NCBI GenBank assembly: GCA_964480365.1
Contig: CAYZPM010000015.1
Span: forward strand, 1-64,000
From: CAIQPV01 sp964480365
Lineage (GTDB): Bacteria; Pseudomonadota; Gammaproteobacteria; Burkholderiales; Gallionellaceae
Length of the DNA: 64,000 nucleotides
Direction of reading: 5' to 3'
Shown here in pieces: positions 24,895 to 33,457 of the stretch. The position numbers were made by a program, and so were the translations under genes. The notes below the pieces were generated by a model that was given only the letters and a program-made list of their open reading frames with translations, did no database searches and had not been told where the DNA came from. How positions within the stretch are numbered: the stretch's first letter is position 1; each line of letters opens with the position of its first letter.

Positions 24895-24987
24895 TTGTTG
24901 GCATTTTTGTTGGTATGTTAAAAATTAAAAAAATGTAAGCATAGCATCCATGCGGGTTTGCGCGATGAATTCAAGTGCAATCGTGCC
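24895..24987 (+). mobile_element. Candidate right end (arm repeats and attR) of the island
   Basis: TTGTTGGCAT (24895) and TTGTTGGTATGTT (24907) repeat words found upstream of the integrase gene. 24970-24987 (TTCAAGTGCAATCGTGCC) matches the tRNA-Val 3' region at 15 of 18 bases, with CAATCGTGCC exact. Together they place the island edge here. The match is degenerate, so a different boundary is possible. Confidence 0.5.
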
Positions 24988-25460
24988 AGATTTCTGGTTG
25001 GGGAAACAGATAGTTGCATTAGACGCAAGCATCATTTGGCATTACCTAATGTAACCGCAAATAAAATTTTTTGCCCTATTTTTCCCTGATTTGCCCTAGC
25101 CTATCAAATAGGCTCCCCTAGCAAGTTGTTCAGAAGTTTCTAAGAATCCTATCTCGACCCCATTTTCCGGAACGCCTGTTTTGGATGTCCTGCCGTGAGC
25201 ATGATTTTCTCAAGTTCAGGTTTCAGAAAGATTCTGTTCCACATCCTGAACTATGGCATAGGACGAACACGGATGGACTATTCCTGCATTTACTTAACAT
25301 TTATCAAGTAATCCGCTGATGTTTTATAAATATCCTCAATGTCAGAATATATTCTGTTCTCAATAAGCCATTACTGGGATCGTGCAATAACGTCGTATGG
25401 CACAACCTGATGGAGATCGCCGCCGATATCATTTATGCGGATTAATTCCGCTACCCTGTC
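24988..25460. other. Intergenic region with hairpin and palindrome
   Basis: No full gene. It contains a perfect hairpin AGCCTAT-CAA-ATAGGCT (25098-25114) and a 14-bp palindrome CAGAATATATTCTG (25343-25356), ~105 bases before the GGDEF/EAL gene. The palindrome could be an operator for that gene. Confidence 0.4.
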
Positions 25461-28205
25461 ATGACCACTAAATTAAAAAACAAAATTGCACTCTTGATAT
25501 CAGCTGGAAACACGCTAATTCTGATTTTATTGGTTGTGATTGGCATAGTGGTGATTGTCAGTATGCGTCACCTGTCTTCAATAACCGCAGACCTTTATAA
25601 ACACCCCTTTTCAGTAAATAACGCAGCACTGGTTGTTAAGTTCAATATCGAACACATTCGCGATCATATGCTGGAGATCGCGTTATCCAGAGACCCTAAA
25701 AAAACGGAGGAATTGATGGCGGAACTGGCAACTCTAGATAGGGGTGTCAGAGAGAATTTCCGAGTAGTGGAAACAAATTTTCTTGGCGACCCCGAAAAGG
25801 TAAAAGAGGTGCATCGCCTTCTGGATGAGTGGCAAGACATCAGGATACGGACTATAAACTTAGCTGTTCATGGGCAATGGGATCAAGTGGAAAATCTTGT
25901 CATGACCTCCAACAAAACAACATTTGGTCAACTTAGTGCCAATGTTGAGTATATCGTCGATTTTGCCAGGCACCGAGCAGAAGCTTTCGCAACGGAGGCT
26001 AATAATGAGGCCATGACGGATGCCAGCCGGATAGTGTGGCTGCTCGCCAGTTTTGCCACAGCAATTTTTGTCATTGGATTGGAGATGTCGCGCCGTACAT
26101 GGCGCCTGATACACGACGAAGAGAGGTCTACTGAAGCGCTCACCCATAGCGAAAGAAGTTATCGCTCATTATTCGACAACATGCTGGAAGGATATGCGTA
26201 TTGCCGGATGATTTATGAATACGGTCGACCGTGTGACTTTACCTACCTTGACGTCAACAGATCATTTGAACGACTGACGGGACTGAAGGATGTCATCGGA
26301 AAAAAAGCAAGTGAAGTCATTCCCGGGATACGGGAATCCAACCCGGAGCTAATAGCAATTTATGGCCGGGTTGCCTTGACCGGCAGCCCGGAACAATTCG
26401 AAACACATATCAAGGAATTGGGGATGTGGTTTTCTGTTTCCGTTTACAGCATGGAGAAGGAACATTTTATAGCGGTCTTCAGTAATATTACCAAACGTAA
26501 AGACTTCGAACGTCAATTGCTGCTGTCCGCATCAATTTTCCATGCTTCAAGCGAAGCGATGCTCATTACTGATTCAAAGAGTAACATTATTTCGGTTAAC
26601 CCGGCTTTTACAGAAATAACCGGATACAGTGCCGATGAAGTGCTAGGGAAGAATCCCTGCGAATTTTGTTCTGGGCAGCATGAAGAAGCGTTCTATCAGG
26701 AAATATTACATTCCCTGTTGACCGCTAACCATTGGCAAGGTGAGGTATGGGATTTGAAGAAAAATGGAGAAGCCTACGCCGTACGCATGATCATTAATTC
26801 GATTTCTACCGATAATGGCTCAGTACCGATTTATGCCGTCCAGTTCTCGGACGTCACCGAGAAGAAGAGGATGGAAGAAACCATATCGAAGCATGCCAAT
26901 TTTGATTCACTGACGGGATTGGCCAACCGACGCTTGTTCCGTGAATATCTGGAGCAGGAGATCAAGAAAGCCCACCGTTCCCATCATAGTATGGCGTTAT
27001 TTTTCATCGACCTCGACCGTTTCAAGGAAGTTAACGACATGCTCGGTCACCATTCCGGCGATCAATTGTTGAAAGAAGCCGCAAAGCGCATCGTCTCCTG
27101 CGTGCGTGAATCGGATATCGTGGCGCGCCTCGGCGGTGACGAGTTCACCGTAATTCTGTCCGATATCACGGAGGTAAAACGGGTCACTCACGTGGCTCAT
27201 AGCATTATCCAATCCCTATGCAAACCTTACCGACTTGGAGTAGAAGATATCATTGTGTCCGCGAGTGTAGGCATTACTATCTATCCTAACGATGCCACCG
27301 ACCCATCCGACCTGTTAAGGAACGCTGACCAGGCGATGTATTTGTCCAAGAGCCAAGGCCGGAACTGTTACCACTTTTATACAAAAGCGATGCAGGAGGC
27401 CACTCGAAAACATCATCAACTGGCACAGGATCTATATGGCGCAATGCACGATAACCAGTTCCTGCTTTATTACCAGCCTATTGTGGATCTCAAAACCGGC
27501 GAGGTATTCAAAGCCGAAACGCTATTGCGTTGGCAGCACCCAGTCAGGGGCATGATCGACCCCGCAGATTTCATTCCGGTTGCGGAAGAGATCGGACTTA
27601 TCGATGAAATTGGAGACTGGGTATTTACGGAATCCATGGAGCAAGGCAGGCTATGGTCCAAGCTAATAGGCCACGCTTTCAAGATAGGTGTAAACATATC
27701 TCCTGAGCAACTCATGGACCGAGGACACAAAAACGTATGGATTAAGCATGTGCATGAAATGAAACTATCGGGAAAGCATGTTTCAATTGAGATTACCGAA
27801 GGAACACTGCTCAAAGATCGTCCAGAGGTAGTCGAGTCGCTGGTCACAATCCATGATGCCGGCATAGAGGTGGCGATTGATGATTTTGGAACCGGCTATT
27901 CATCATTGTCTTACCTGCAAAAATTCAAAATCGATTACCTCAAGATAGACCAGTCGTTTACCTGCAACCTTAGGCCTGCTTCAACTGACATGGCATTGTC
28001 AGAAGCTATTATCGTCATGGCGCACAAACTCGGCATAAAGGTCATAGCCGAGGGAATAGAAACTGCTGAGCAGCGTGATTTGTTGATAGCGGCAGGCTGT
28101 GATTTCGGTCAAGGCTATTTCTTTTCCAGACCTGTTCCAGGCAAGGAATTCGAGAGATTCCTACAACGTAAGCTAGACTCTGGCTTGTTTGCTACGACAA
28201 AGTAA
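25461..28205 (+). CDS. PAS-GGDEF-EAL bifunctional c-di-GMP protein
   Basis: 914 residues. A membrane helix (~8-32), a periplasmic four-helix-bundle sensor (~40-190) and a second helix (~193-210) come first. Two PAS domains follow (~230-350 and ~360-475, the second with 'NIISVNPAFTEITGYSADEVLGKNP'). The GGDEF domain has an intact GGDEF near 557. The EAL domain (~650-905) has ETL in place of EAL (residue ~683) but keeps 'NISPEQL', 'IDDFGTGYSSL' and 'IAEGIE'. Both synthesis and hydrolysis are possible; the E-to-L triplet with Thr occurs in some active enzymes. It converges with, and overlaps by 14 bases, the next gene. Confidence 0.93.
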   Translation: MTTKLKNKIALLISAGNTLILILLVVIGIVVIVSMRHLSSITADLYKHPFSVNNAALVVKFNIEHIRDHMLEIALSRDPKKTEELMAELATLDRGVRENFRVVETNFLGDPEKVKEVHRLLDEWQDIRIRTINLAVHGQWDQVENLVMTSNKTTFGQLSANVEYIVDFARHRAEAFATEANNEAMTDASRIVWLLASFATAIFVIGLEMSRRTWRLIHDEERSTEALTHSERSYRSLFDNMLEGYAYCRMIYEYGRPCDFTYLDVNRSFERLTGLKDVIGKKASEVIPGIRESNPELIAIYGRVALTGSPEQFETHIKELGMWFSVSVYSMEKEHFIAVFSNITKRKDFERQLLLSASIFHASSEAMLITDSKSNIISVNPAFTEITGYSADEVLGKNPCEFCSGQHEEAFYQEILHSLLTANHWQGEVWDLKKNGEAYAVRMIINSISTDNGSVPIYAVQFSDVTEKKRMEETISKHANFDSLTGLANRRLFREYLEQEIKKAHRSHHSMALFFIDLDRFKEVNDMLGHHSGDQLLKEAAKRIVSCVRESDIVARLGGDEFTVILSDITEVKRVTHVAHSIIQSLCKPYRLGVEDIIVSASVGITIYPNDATDPSDLLRNADQAMYLSKSQGRNCYHFYTKAMQEATRKHHQLAQDLYGAMHDNQFLLYYQPIVDLKTGEVFKAETLLRWQHPVRGMIDPADFIPVAEEIGLIDEIGDWVFTESMEQGRLWSKLIGHAFKIGVNISPEQLMDRGHKNVWIKHVHEMKLSGKHVSIEITEGTLLKDRPEVVESLVTIHDAGIEVAIDDFGTGYSSLSYLQKFKIDYLKIDQSFTCNLRPASTDMALSEAIIVMAHKLGIKVIAEGIETAEQRDLLIAAGCDFGQGYFFSRPVPGKEFERFLQRKLDSGLFATTK

Positions 28206-28446
28206 TGCCCACTTTGGGCTTTGCACCTGGTTTTGCTGGAGGAATATATCCAGAAATCCTGCAAATGAGGGCCTTTATTTCCTTGCCCTTAACAAATTTA
28301 GTTGAGTGGCAAAGCATTACCTGATTCTTGGCCTTAAGATCAGCCAATTGGAGATGTACCTCATCCAGTGGAATGCCAACGGCTTTGGCAATATCTGTGT
28401 CGAGACATTCACCTTGCTCTTTCAGGTAGTGCAGAATTGGGTTCAT
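28192..28446 (-). CDS. Conserved hypothetical winged-helix-like protein
   Basis: 84 residues. 'YLKEQGECLDTDIAKAVGIPLDEVHLQLADLKAKNQVMLCHSTKFVKG' reads as a compact helix-turn-helix with a wing, followed by a short 'CRISGYIPPAKPGAKPK' tail. Similar short proteins occur in betaproteobacteria without assigned function. Overlaps the convergent GGDEF/EAL gene end. A DNA-binding role is likely but unproven. Confidence 0.65.
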   Translation of the reverse strand: MNPILHYLKEQGECLDTDIAKAVGIPLDEVHLQLADLKAKNQVMLCHSTKFVKGKEIKALICRISGYIPPAKPGAKPKVGITLS

Positions 28447-28497
28447 GTGCTAGTCGCCAGCGTGGATTTATATTCTGGTTAATCTCCAAGGCACCCG

Positions 28498-28932
28498 TTA
28501 GCCGTTGCTCTTGACCCAGCGCACAATGCCGCCAGTATCCATGGCGCCAGCTTGCCGTGCAACTTCACGTCCATTACGGAAAATTGCAATGGTGGGGATG
28601 CTGCGGATATTAAAACGGGCACCCAGATTTTGCGACTGCTCTGTATTAACCTTGACCAGTCGATAATGGGGTTCTAGCTGGAGAGCAGCCTCCGCATAGG
28701 ATGGCGACATGCTTCGGCATGGCCCACACCAAGGTGCCCAGAAGTCAACCACTAGCGGCAGGTCGGAACGGGTAACGTGCTTATCAAAACTGGCTTCGTC
28801 CAATTCAACAGGTTGACCAGTAAACAGTTTGGAATGACATTTGCCACAGGTGCCTAAATCGCTAAGGCGATCGGCTGGCAAACGGTTCACAGCATGGCAA
28901 TGAGGGCAAACAACATGTAGCGCAGTAGTCAT
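28498..28932 (-). CDS. trxC: Thioredoxin 2 (TrxC)
   Basis: 144 residues from the ATG at 28932; a TTG four codons earlier is less likely. The N-terminal zinc-binding motif is formed by 'CPHC' (~9-12) and 'CGKC' (~29-32), typical of TrxC. The thioredoxin fold follows with active site 'WCGPC' (~65-69) and cis-Pro in 'SIPTIAIF'. TrxC is a cytoplasmic reductant induced by oxidative stress in other bacteria. Same strand as the small gene downstream. Confidence 0.95.
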   Translation of the reverse strand: MTTALHVVCPHCHAVNRLPADRLSDLGTCGKCHSKLFTGQPVELDEASFDKHVTRSDLPLVVDFWAPWCGPCRSMSPSYAEAALQLEPHYRLVKVNTEQSQNLGARFNIRSIPTIAIFRNGREVARQAGAMDTGGIVRWVKSNG

Positions 28933-29145
28933 GGCAAAATCCAATTATCAACTAGCTTATATATTGGGTTTGTTTGTAACGGATTCAAGTGTCAACAATT
29001 GCGTGCTAAAGAGTCGCTAGGCGGATGCTCATGCGCAGAGTCTTAAAGTCTGCGGCAGCTTTGCCATTAATGTCGGGTTGACGAACTTCGTGTTGTTACA
29101 TTTCAAAAATAAGGTGAAATTTATAATAAACAGCAGGCTTCCGCA

Positions 29146-29961
29146 TTAGTTATGCGGTTGAAATAATTTTAATTCCTCTGCAATACGGGCAAGCTCCATC
29201 AGATTGGATGCACCGGTTTTTTGCATGAGGTGGGCGCGGTGAACTTCCACCGTCCGGAAGCTGATGGCAAGACGAAGTGCTATTTCCTTGCTGGAATATC
29301 CTGCGACAACCAGCATCATGACCTCTCGCTCACGGTCAGTAATGCACATGGATTCCATAGTGTTTGTGAAAAGGCGGTGTTTTGCTTCGGCCTTCTGGCG
29401 TTCCATGACCTCTTTCATCAACTGCAATGTGTGGGAAGTGAGTGTGTCATTCATGGAAAGCACAGTTTGAATCAGGCCTTCTGTCGCCCCGCTAATTTCC
29501 TGATGGGCATGCTGCTTCGCCTGCTCCAGCGACATACCCGATTGCACCGCCAGTACGACATTTGCCATGCGCTTGTCTGAATCTAAAATGTGAAAAATTA
29601 GCCAGTGAGTCAAAAATAAGAGCACATCTTCAAGCACTTCACTTAGGGGCTTGCTGTTTTCTTCATCTTTCAGCCTGAGTACATCATCCACAAAACTTCC
29701 GTGTGATTTTTTGTGCGCTTCTTCCCAAGAGTCTCCCGCAAGGAACTCGTGCCAGACATTTTCTTCAGTCTGGAAGTGGTAAACAGCATAATCCGCTAGC
29801 TCGTTGAAAATGTTGTTCAAGTCGCGTGTGTCGGACTGAAAGGCTAATCTATTTGCCAACTTATTAAGTAAATACACCAATCTTTGATGCTGTTCATCAA
29901 TCTGGGGGATGCCAGTGGCAAAATTTTCTTGCCAAGGAAAGATTTCAAGTGATTCTTTCAT
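29146..29961 (-). CDS. Hemerythrin-LuxR fusion transcriptional regulator
   Basis: 271 residues. The N-terminal bacteriohemerythrin domain (~8-135) has the iron-ligand pattern: 'DEQHQRLVYLLNKL', 'HFQTEENVWHE', 'HKKSHGSF' and 'HWLIFHILDSDKRM'. A helical linker (~140-200) leads to a C-terminal LuxR/GerE helix-turn-helix ('LTDREREVM'-like 'ITDREREVMMLVVAGYSSKEIALRLAIS', 'RTVEVHRAHLM'). Oxygen or NO binding at the di-iron site would be transmitted to DNA binding. This is an uncommon fusion; the combination is seen directly, the signal is inferred. Confidence 0.9.
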   Translation of the reverse strand: MKESLEIFPWQENFATGIPQIDEQHQRLVYLLNKLANRLAFQSDTRDLNNIFNELADYAVYHFQTEENVWHEFLAGDSWEEAHKKSHGSFVDDVLRLKDEENSKPLSEVLEDVLLFLTHWLIFHILDSDKRMANVVLAVQSGMSLEQAKQHAHQEISGATEGLIQTVLSMNDTLTSHTLQLMKEVMERQKAEAKHRLFTNTMESMCITDREREVMMLVVAGYSSKEIALRLAISFRTVEVHRAHLMQKTGASNLMELARIAEELKLFQPHN

Positions 29962-30173
29962 GTCACCGCCCTGATTTATTGCTTGGTTACAACAGTAACA
30001 GACCTGTGGAAAAAAACAACGCGCAGGCCTCTGGGGGAACCTTGCATTGCTTGGGTGGTCGTATAATCGCAGTTTGAAAGCAAAGTGCGGAAGTTGGTCG
30101 TGCCTGACAGGAAAGTGTAGTTAGCTCATCCGCAGATGCTGTGAAAAATAAAGAGTTAAGAGGGGGGCATATT

Positions 30174-30530
30174 ATGAAAAAATTACTGATAGTAATTCTC
30201 GCAATTTTATCAATCTCTCCGGCTTACGCTTATCGTGGTTGTTGCTGGAGAGGTGGCTGGGTGGGTCCAGTGGTGGTGGGCGGTGTTGTTGCTTATGACT
30301 TGGCTTATCCATACCCATACCCTTATCCATACCCGTATCCTTATCCATTATATGATCAGCCTCCCGTCTATGTTCAACCTGCTCCAGTTCAGGCTCAACC
30401 CCAGCCTCAGCCGCCTGCCCAGTCCTGGTATTACTGTGCGTCTTCAAAAGGTTATTATCCTTATGTAACCAATTGCCCAGAAGGATGGAAGCCAGTACCG
30501 GTTCAACCGCCCCAGGCAGCACCCCATTAG
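30174..30530 (+). CDS. Secreted Pro/Tyr-rich repeat protein
   Basis: 118 residues from the ATG at 30174, which starts a signal peptide 'MKKLLIVILAILSISPAYA'. The mature part has a Gly/Val-rich stretch, then seven tandem Tyr-Pro pairs (from 'LAYPYPYPY'). A Gln/Pro segment follows, and then 'WYYCASSKGYYPYVTNCPEGWKPV', a C-terminal motif found in small exported proteins of proteobacteria. A Cys pair could form a disulfide. It precedes a glycine-zipper lipoprotein on the same strand. Confidence 0.75.
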   Translation: MKKLLIVILAILSISPAYAYRGCCWRGGWVGPVVVGGVVAYDLAYPYPYPYPYPYPYPLYDQPPVYVQPAPVQAQPQPQPPAQSWYYCASSKGYYPYVTNCPEGWKPVPVQPPQAAPH

Positions 30531-30611
30531 ACATCATGTCTTGATGTGGACTGGGAGCGTGTAATGTTCCGTTCTATTTTCTTGAGTAACTACTGTTTGG
30601 AGGTGGAAATC

Positions 30612-31115
30612 ATGCGCTATTCTATTCTTGCAGTCGCTTTATTGGGTGTTCTTGCGGGATGTACAAGTGTTCCGAGTGGCCCCAGTGTTGCGGTGATGCC
30701 TGCTCCTGGCAAGTCATTTGAACAATTTAATGCCGAAGATCAGGTGTGTAGGCAATTTGCCCAAAATTCTATCGGAACATCTGCCAACCAGGCTGCAACA
30801 GACAGTGAGGTAAAAAGTATTGCAGTTGGCACAGCAGTCGGAGCAGTTGCTGGGACGCTTATGGGAGGGCATCAGGGTGCCGGGTCGGGTGCAGCCGTTG
30901 GAATGTTGGGTGGTGCTGCTATTGGCTCTGGTGAAGCGAATTATAGTGAGCGTGAAGCTCAGCGTCGGTATGATATTGCTTATGAGCAATGCATGTATTC
31001 CAAAGGGAACCAGCTCCCTCAAGGGGGCTACTATCAGCCCCGAGTAAGGCACGTTCAACCGCCTGCACCAGCACCAACTTACTACCCTCCACCACCTCCG
31101 CCTTCTGGGCAATAA
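30612..31115 (+). CDS. Glycine-zipper lipoprotein
   Basis: 167 residues from the ATG at 30612, after a GGAGG site. The signal 'MRYSILAVALLGVLAGC' has lipobox LAGC. 'AVGTAVGAVAGTLMGGHQGAGSGAAVGMLGGAAIGSG' is a glycine-zipper hairpin typical of outer-membrane lipoproteins. 'AQRRYDIAYEQCMYSKGNQ' follows, a conserved motif of this group, with a Pro-rich tail. Probably outer-membrane associated. May be co-transcribed with the upstream secreted protein. Confidence 0.85.
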   Translation: MRYSILAVALLGVLAGCTSVPSGPSVAVMPAPGKSFEQFNAEDQVCRQFAQNSIGTSANQAATDSEVKSIAVGTAVGAVAGTLMGGHQGAGSGAAVGMLGGAAIGSGEANYSEREAQRRYDIAYEQCMYSKGNQLPQGGYYQPRVRHVQPPAPAPTYYPPPPPPSGQ

Positions 31116-31393
31116 GCCGCAGTTGGAGTGTAGTTCAGGGCAGGTCTTCATATGGCAGTGCCGCTGCCACGCGCGATCTAGCGGACGGCAAGGGCAGTAT
31201 CATTCGAGCTTCCAGTGTACACGCTGCCAGCCTGGCTGCGCTGGCCGGAAAATAGTTTGGCTGGTGCGGTCGGCACAGGATTTTCAGCAGTGCCTGCACA
31301 GTGCTACTTTGTCACTACCTGTCGAATGTCATTTCCCCAGAATTATTTTATCCGACCCTACAATATTTTTATCTGTGATTCGTCTTTACAGGC

Positions 31394-31969
31394 ATGGACA
31401 CCACCTTAACCCATAACTTGCTGATGGCTGAACAGGATAAAAGCATCACCGAAACTATCCTGCGTGAGAGTGGGCGGCTCAAGAATTTTATCAGGCGGCG
31501 TGTCCCTGACCAAGGTGAAGCTGAGGACATCTTGCAGGACGTATTTTTTGAGTTCGTGGAAGCCTACCGCTTGCCGGAACCCATCGAGCAGGTTGGCGCA
31601 TGGCTCTTTCGGGTAGCACGCAACCGCATCATTGACCGCTTCCGCAAGAAGAAGGAAGAACCGCTGCCTCAAGTATCTGGCGAGGACGATGACGAATACT
31701 GGCTTGAAAATGTTTTGCCATCGCCCGATGCCGGAGCAGAAGCTGCTTATGCGAGAACAGTGTTGCTGGAAGAGGTGTATGTCGCACTTGGCGAATTACC
31801 GGAAGAGCAGCGCGATGTATTTATCGCCCACGAGATGGAGGGGCGCAGTTTCAAGGAACTGGCAGCGGAAAGCGGCGTTGGTCTGAACACGCTGCTGGCA
31901 CGCAAGCGTTATGCAGTCCTGCATCTGCGGGCACGGCTACAAACGCTATATGACGAATTCAATCTGTAA
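31394..31969 (+). CDS. ECF-type RNA polymerase sigma factor
   Basis: 191 residues; an ATG at 31424 (starting 'MAEQDKSITETILRESGRL') is the likelier real start from family comparison. Region 2 is 'GEAEDILQDVFFEFVEAYRL...AWLFRVARNRIIDRFRKKK'. Region 4 is 'LGELPEEQRDVFIAHEMEGRSFKELAAESGVGLNTLLARKRYAVLHLR'. No extra domain. A small membrane protein follows 12 bases downstream and may be an anti-sigma-type partner, though it lacks a recognisable zinc anti-sigma motif. Confidence 0.92.
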   Translation: MDTTLTHNLLMAEQDKSITETILRESGRLKNFIRRRVPDQGEAEDILQDVFFEFVEAYRLPEPIEQVGAWLFRVARNRIIDRFRKKKEEPLPQVSGEDDDEYWLENVLPSPDAGAEAAYARTVLLEEVYVALGELPEEQRDVFIAHEMEGRSFKELAAESGVGLNTLLARKRYAVLHLRARLQTLYDEFNL

Positions 31970-31981
31970 AGGAGAAATGAA

Positions 31982-32326
31982 ATGGGTATGAACTGCAAAC
32001 CGAAATGCTGGGCTATAGTGCCATTGGTAATACTCGGCATCGGTGCACTGGGCTGGGTGGTGATGGCGTTGTGGAATTGGCTGATCCCGACTTTGTTTGT
32101 CGGTGGCAGGGATATTGACTATATGCAGGCGTTGGGAGTGTTGCTACTGAGCAAGATACTGTTCGGCGGGTTACGTGGTCACGGTTTTCATGGCCGCTGG
32201 CATAGAAACCGCTTAGAGCAGATGACGCAAGAGGAAAGAGAGAAATTCCAGACTGGAATGCGTAGCTGCTGTGGCAGCAAGAACAAACAGGAAGCGTCCT
32301 GTTCAACAGAAGCTCACACTGATTAA
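31982..32326 (+). CDS. Small membrane protein downstream of the sigma factor
   Basis: 114 residues with two hydrophobic segments ('CWAIVPLVILGIGALGWVVMALWNWLIPTLFV' and 'YMQALGVLLLSKILFGGL'). A His/Arg-rich loop ('HGFHGRWHRNRLEQM') and a Cys-containing tail ('EREKFQTGMRSCCGSK') follow. Genes of this type commonly follow this ECF class. The operon link (12-base gap, AAAGGAG site) supports a functional pair. Cytoplasmic Cys/His residues could sense metal or redox; that is speculation. Confidence 0.7.
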   Translation: MGMNCKPKCWAIVPLVILGIGALGWVVMALWNWLIPTLFVGGRDIDYMQALGVLLLSKILFGGLRGHGFHGRWHRNRLEQMTQEEREKFQTGMRSCCGSKNKQEASCSTEAHTD

Positions 32327-32531
32327 GGACGCATGGATCTGCCGAAACTGAACTTGCTTGCAGGGTTGCTTGCCATAGCTTTTCGTGCTGCTAGCGTTAA
32401 TTGCAGCTGAAAATGGACTAGCTAACGCAGGGTATCAGTGACCACAGGTCCGGCGTTAAATGGCGATAAATAACCAGCATAGCGACCATGCAGATAACAT
32501 CTCCTGCTCCAGCGCGTCGAAATACAACCGA

Positions 32532-32675
32532 TTAGTCCGGAATCGGAATTTTTGTTGTGTAAATGATTTTTTGTCCGGAACTACCATTTAATTTCCCAGG
32601 AGTTTCGCACCCCACCAGCAACACAATTAGCAACCCAATCAATAAAGAATTCCTAATCATATATTTGCTTTTCAT
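32532..32675 (-). CDS. Small lipoprotein (47 aa)
   Basis: From the ATG at 32675: hydrophobic signal 'MIRNSLLIGLLIVLLVGC' with lipobox LVGC and a 25-residue polar mature part. Resembles the many tiny entericidin-like or orphan lipoproteins. No neighbour gives a role. Confidence 0.5.
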   Translation of the reverse strand: MKSKYMIRNSLLIGLLIVLLVGCETPGKLNGSSGQKIIYTTKIPIPD

Positions 32676-32962
32676 GTAAGCGTTTGCTCCGCCAGATTGG
32701 ACAGTATTCGCCACTGTTGAGGGTTCATCTCGATAGACGAATACCCAATTTTAGTCCTGTCCAACCTGAATCGTTAGAATATTATAAGCCTGATCTTGGA
32801 TTGACTGCACGACTGGTTTCCTACCCTTCATTTCGTCGGCATGAACCCACAGACACTGGCAAGATTGGCTCGTTTTTGCACCGTCTAGGTGCCACCGTCG
32901 AACCTGCATCCTCATCAAATTTTTATGAAAAACAAACCGGATGTGTGTAACCCATAGACAAA

Positions 32963-32996
32963 AATCGTCACTCCTGCACACGCAGGAATGACGATT
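32963..32996 (-). terminator. Intrinsic terminator of the Hsp20 gene
   Basis: On the minus strand a 15-bp stem with one mismatch (AATCGTCATTCCTGC / complement) and a 4-base loop is followed by TTTTT. The stem carries the same CGTCATTCC core as the dispersed repeats, so it may derive from one. Confidence 0.75.
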
Positions 32997-33007
32997 AAAT
33001 GGATACG

Positions 33008-33457
33008 TTATGAAACGAGGATTTCCCTATGGGGACTTTCATTTTTCTTTGGCAAAGTCAGTTCCAATATACCATTGTCATACTTGGCTTGAGTTTTATC
33101 CTCATCAATATTGCTGGCCAAAGTAAAACTCCGGTAACTTGAGCCTTGATACCTCTCATGCCAAAGAACTTTTTCGCCTTTCATTTCCTCTTTTTCCTGT
33201 TTGATCTCCGCGCTGATGGTAACCATGTTGCCATCTACCGCCACCTTGATATCCTGTTTATGAACCCCTGGAATCTCGGCGTGTACAACATAAGCCTTAC
33301 TGTTTTCGGTTACGTCCATCTTGATTTGGGGTTTAGCATCCATTTCACGCAGAAACGGACGCATAGCAAAACCATTAAACCAGTCATCAACATCCAAAAA
33401 CGGATTAAACCGAGTGACATCACCTAACAACGGAGAATGTGGAATAATATTTGCCAT
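33008..33457 (-). CDS. Small heat-shock protein Hsp20
   Basis: 149 residues. The α-crystallin domain (~40-145) contains 'KMDVTENSKAYVVHAEIPGVHKQDIKVAVDGNMVTISAEIK' and ends 'YDNGILELTLPKK'. A short variable N-terminus and a C-terminal extension lacking an evident IxI motif flank it. Hsp20 holds unfolding proteins. Very strong ribosome site (AAAGGAGAA) and its own terminator. No convincing σ32 promoter was identified by eye. Confidence 0.95.
   Translation of the reverse strand: MANIIPHSPLLGDVTRFNPFLDVDDWFNGFAMRPFLREMDAKPQIKMDVTENSKAYVVHAEIPGVHKQDIKVAVDGNMVTISAEIKQEKEEMKGEKVLWHERYQGSSYRSFTLASNIDEDKTQAKYDNGILELTLPKKNESPHREILVS

Larger units (their letters stand above)
17004..24987 (+). mobile_element. 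Integrative mobilizable element in tRNA-Val
   Basis: About 8 kb between the tRNA and a candidate attR. Content in order: P4-type integrase, AlpA-like regulator, small ORF, replication-type protein, TraD-like protein, oriT, MobA/MobL relaxase, three minus-strand cargo genes, XRE regulator and RadC-like protein. There are no type IV secretion genes, so it would rely on a helper conjugation system. Integrase-proximal repeats of TGTTGGCAT/TTGTTGGTATG recur at the right end. The right boundary is less certain than the left. Confidence 0.8.
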
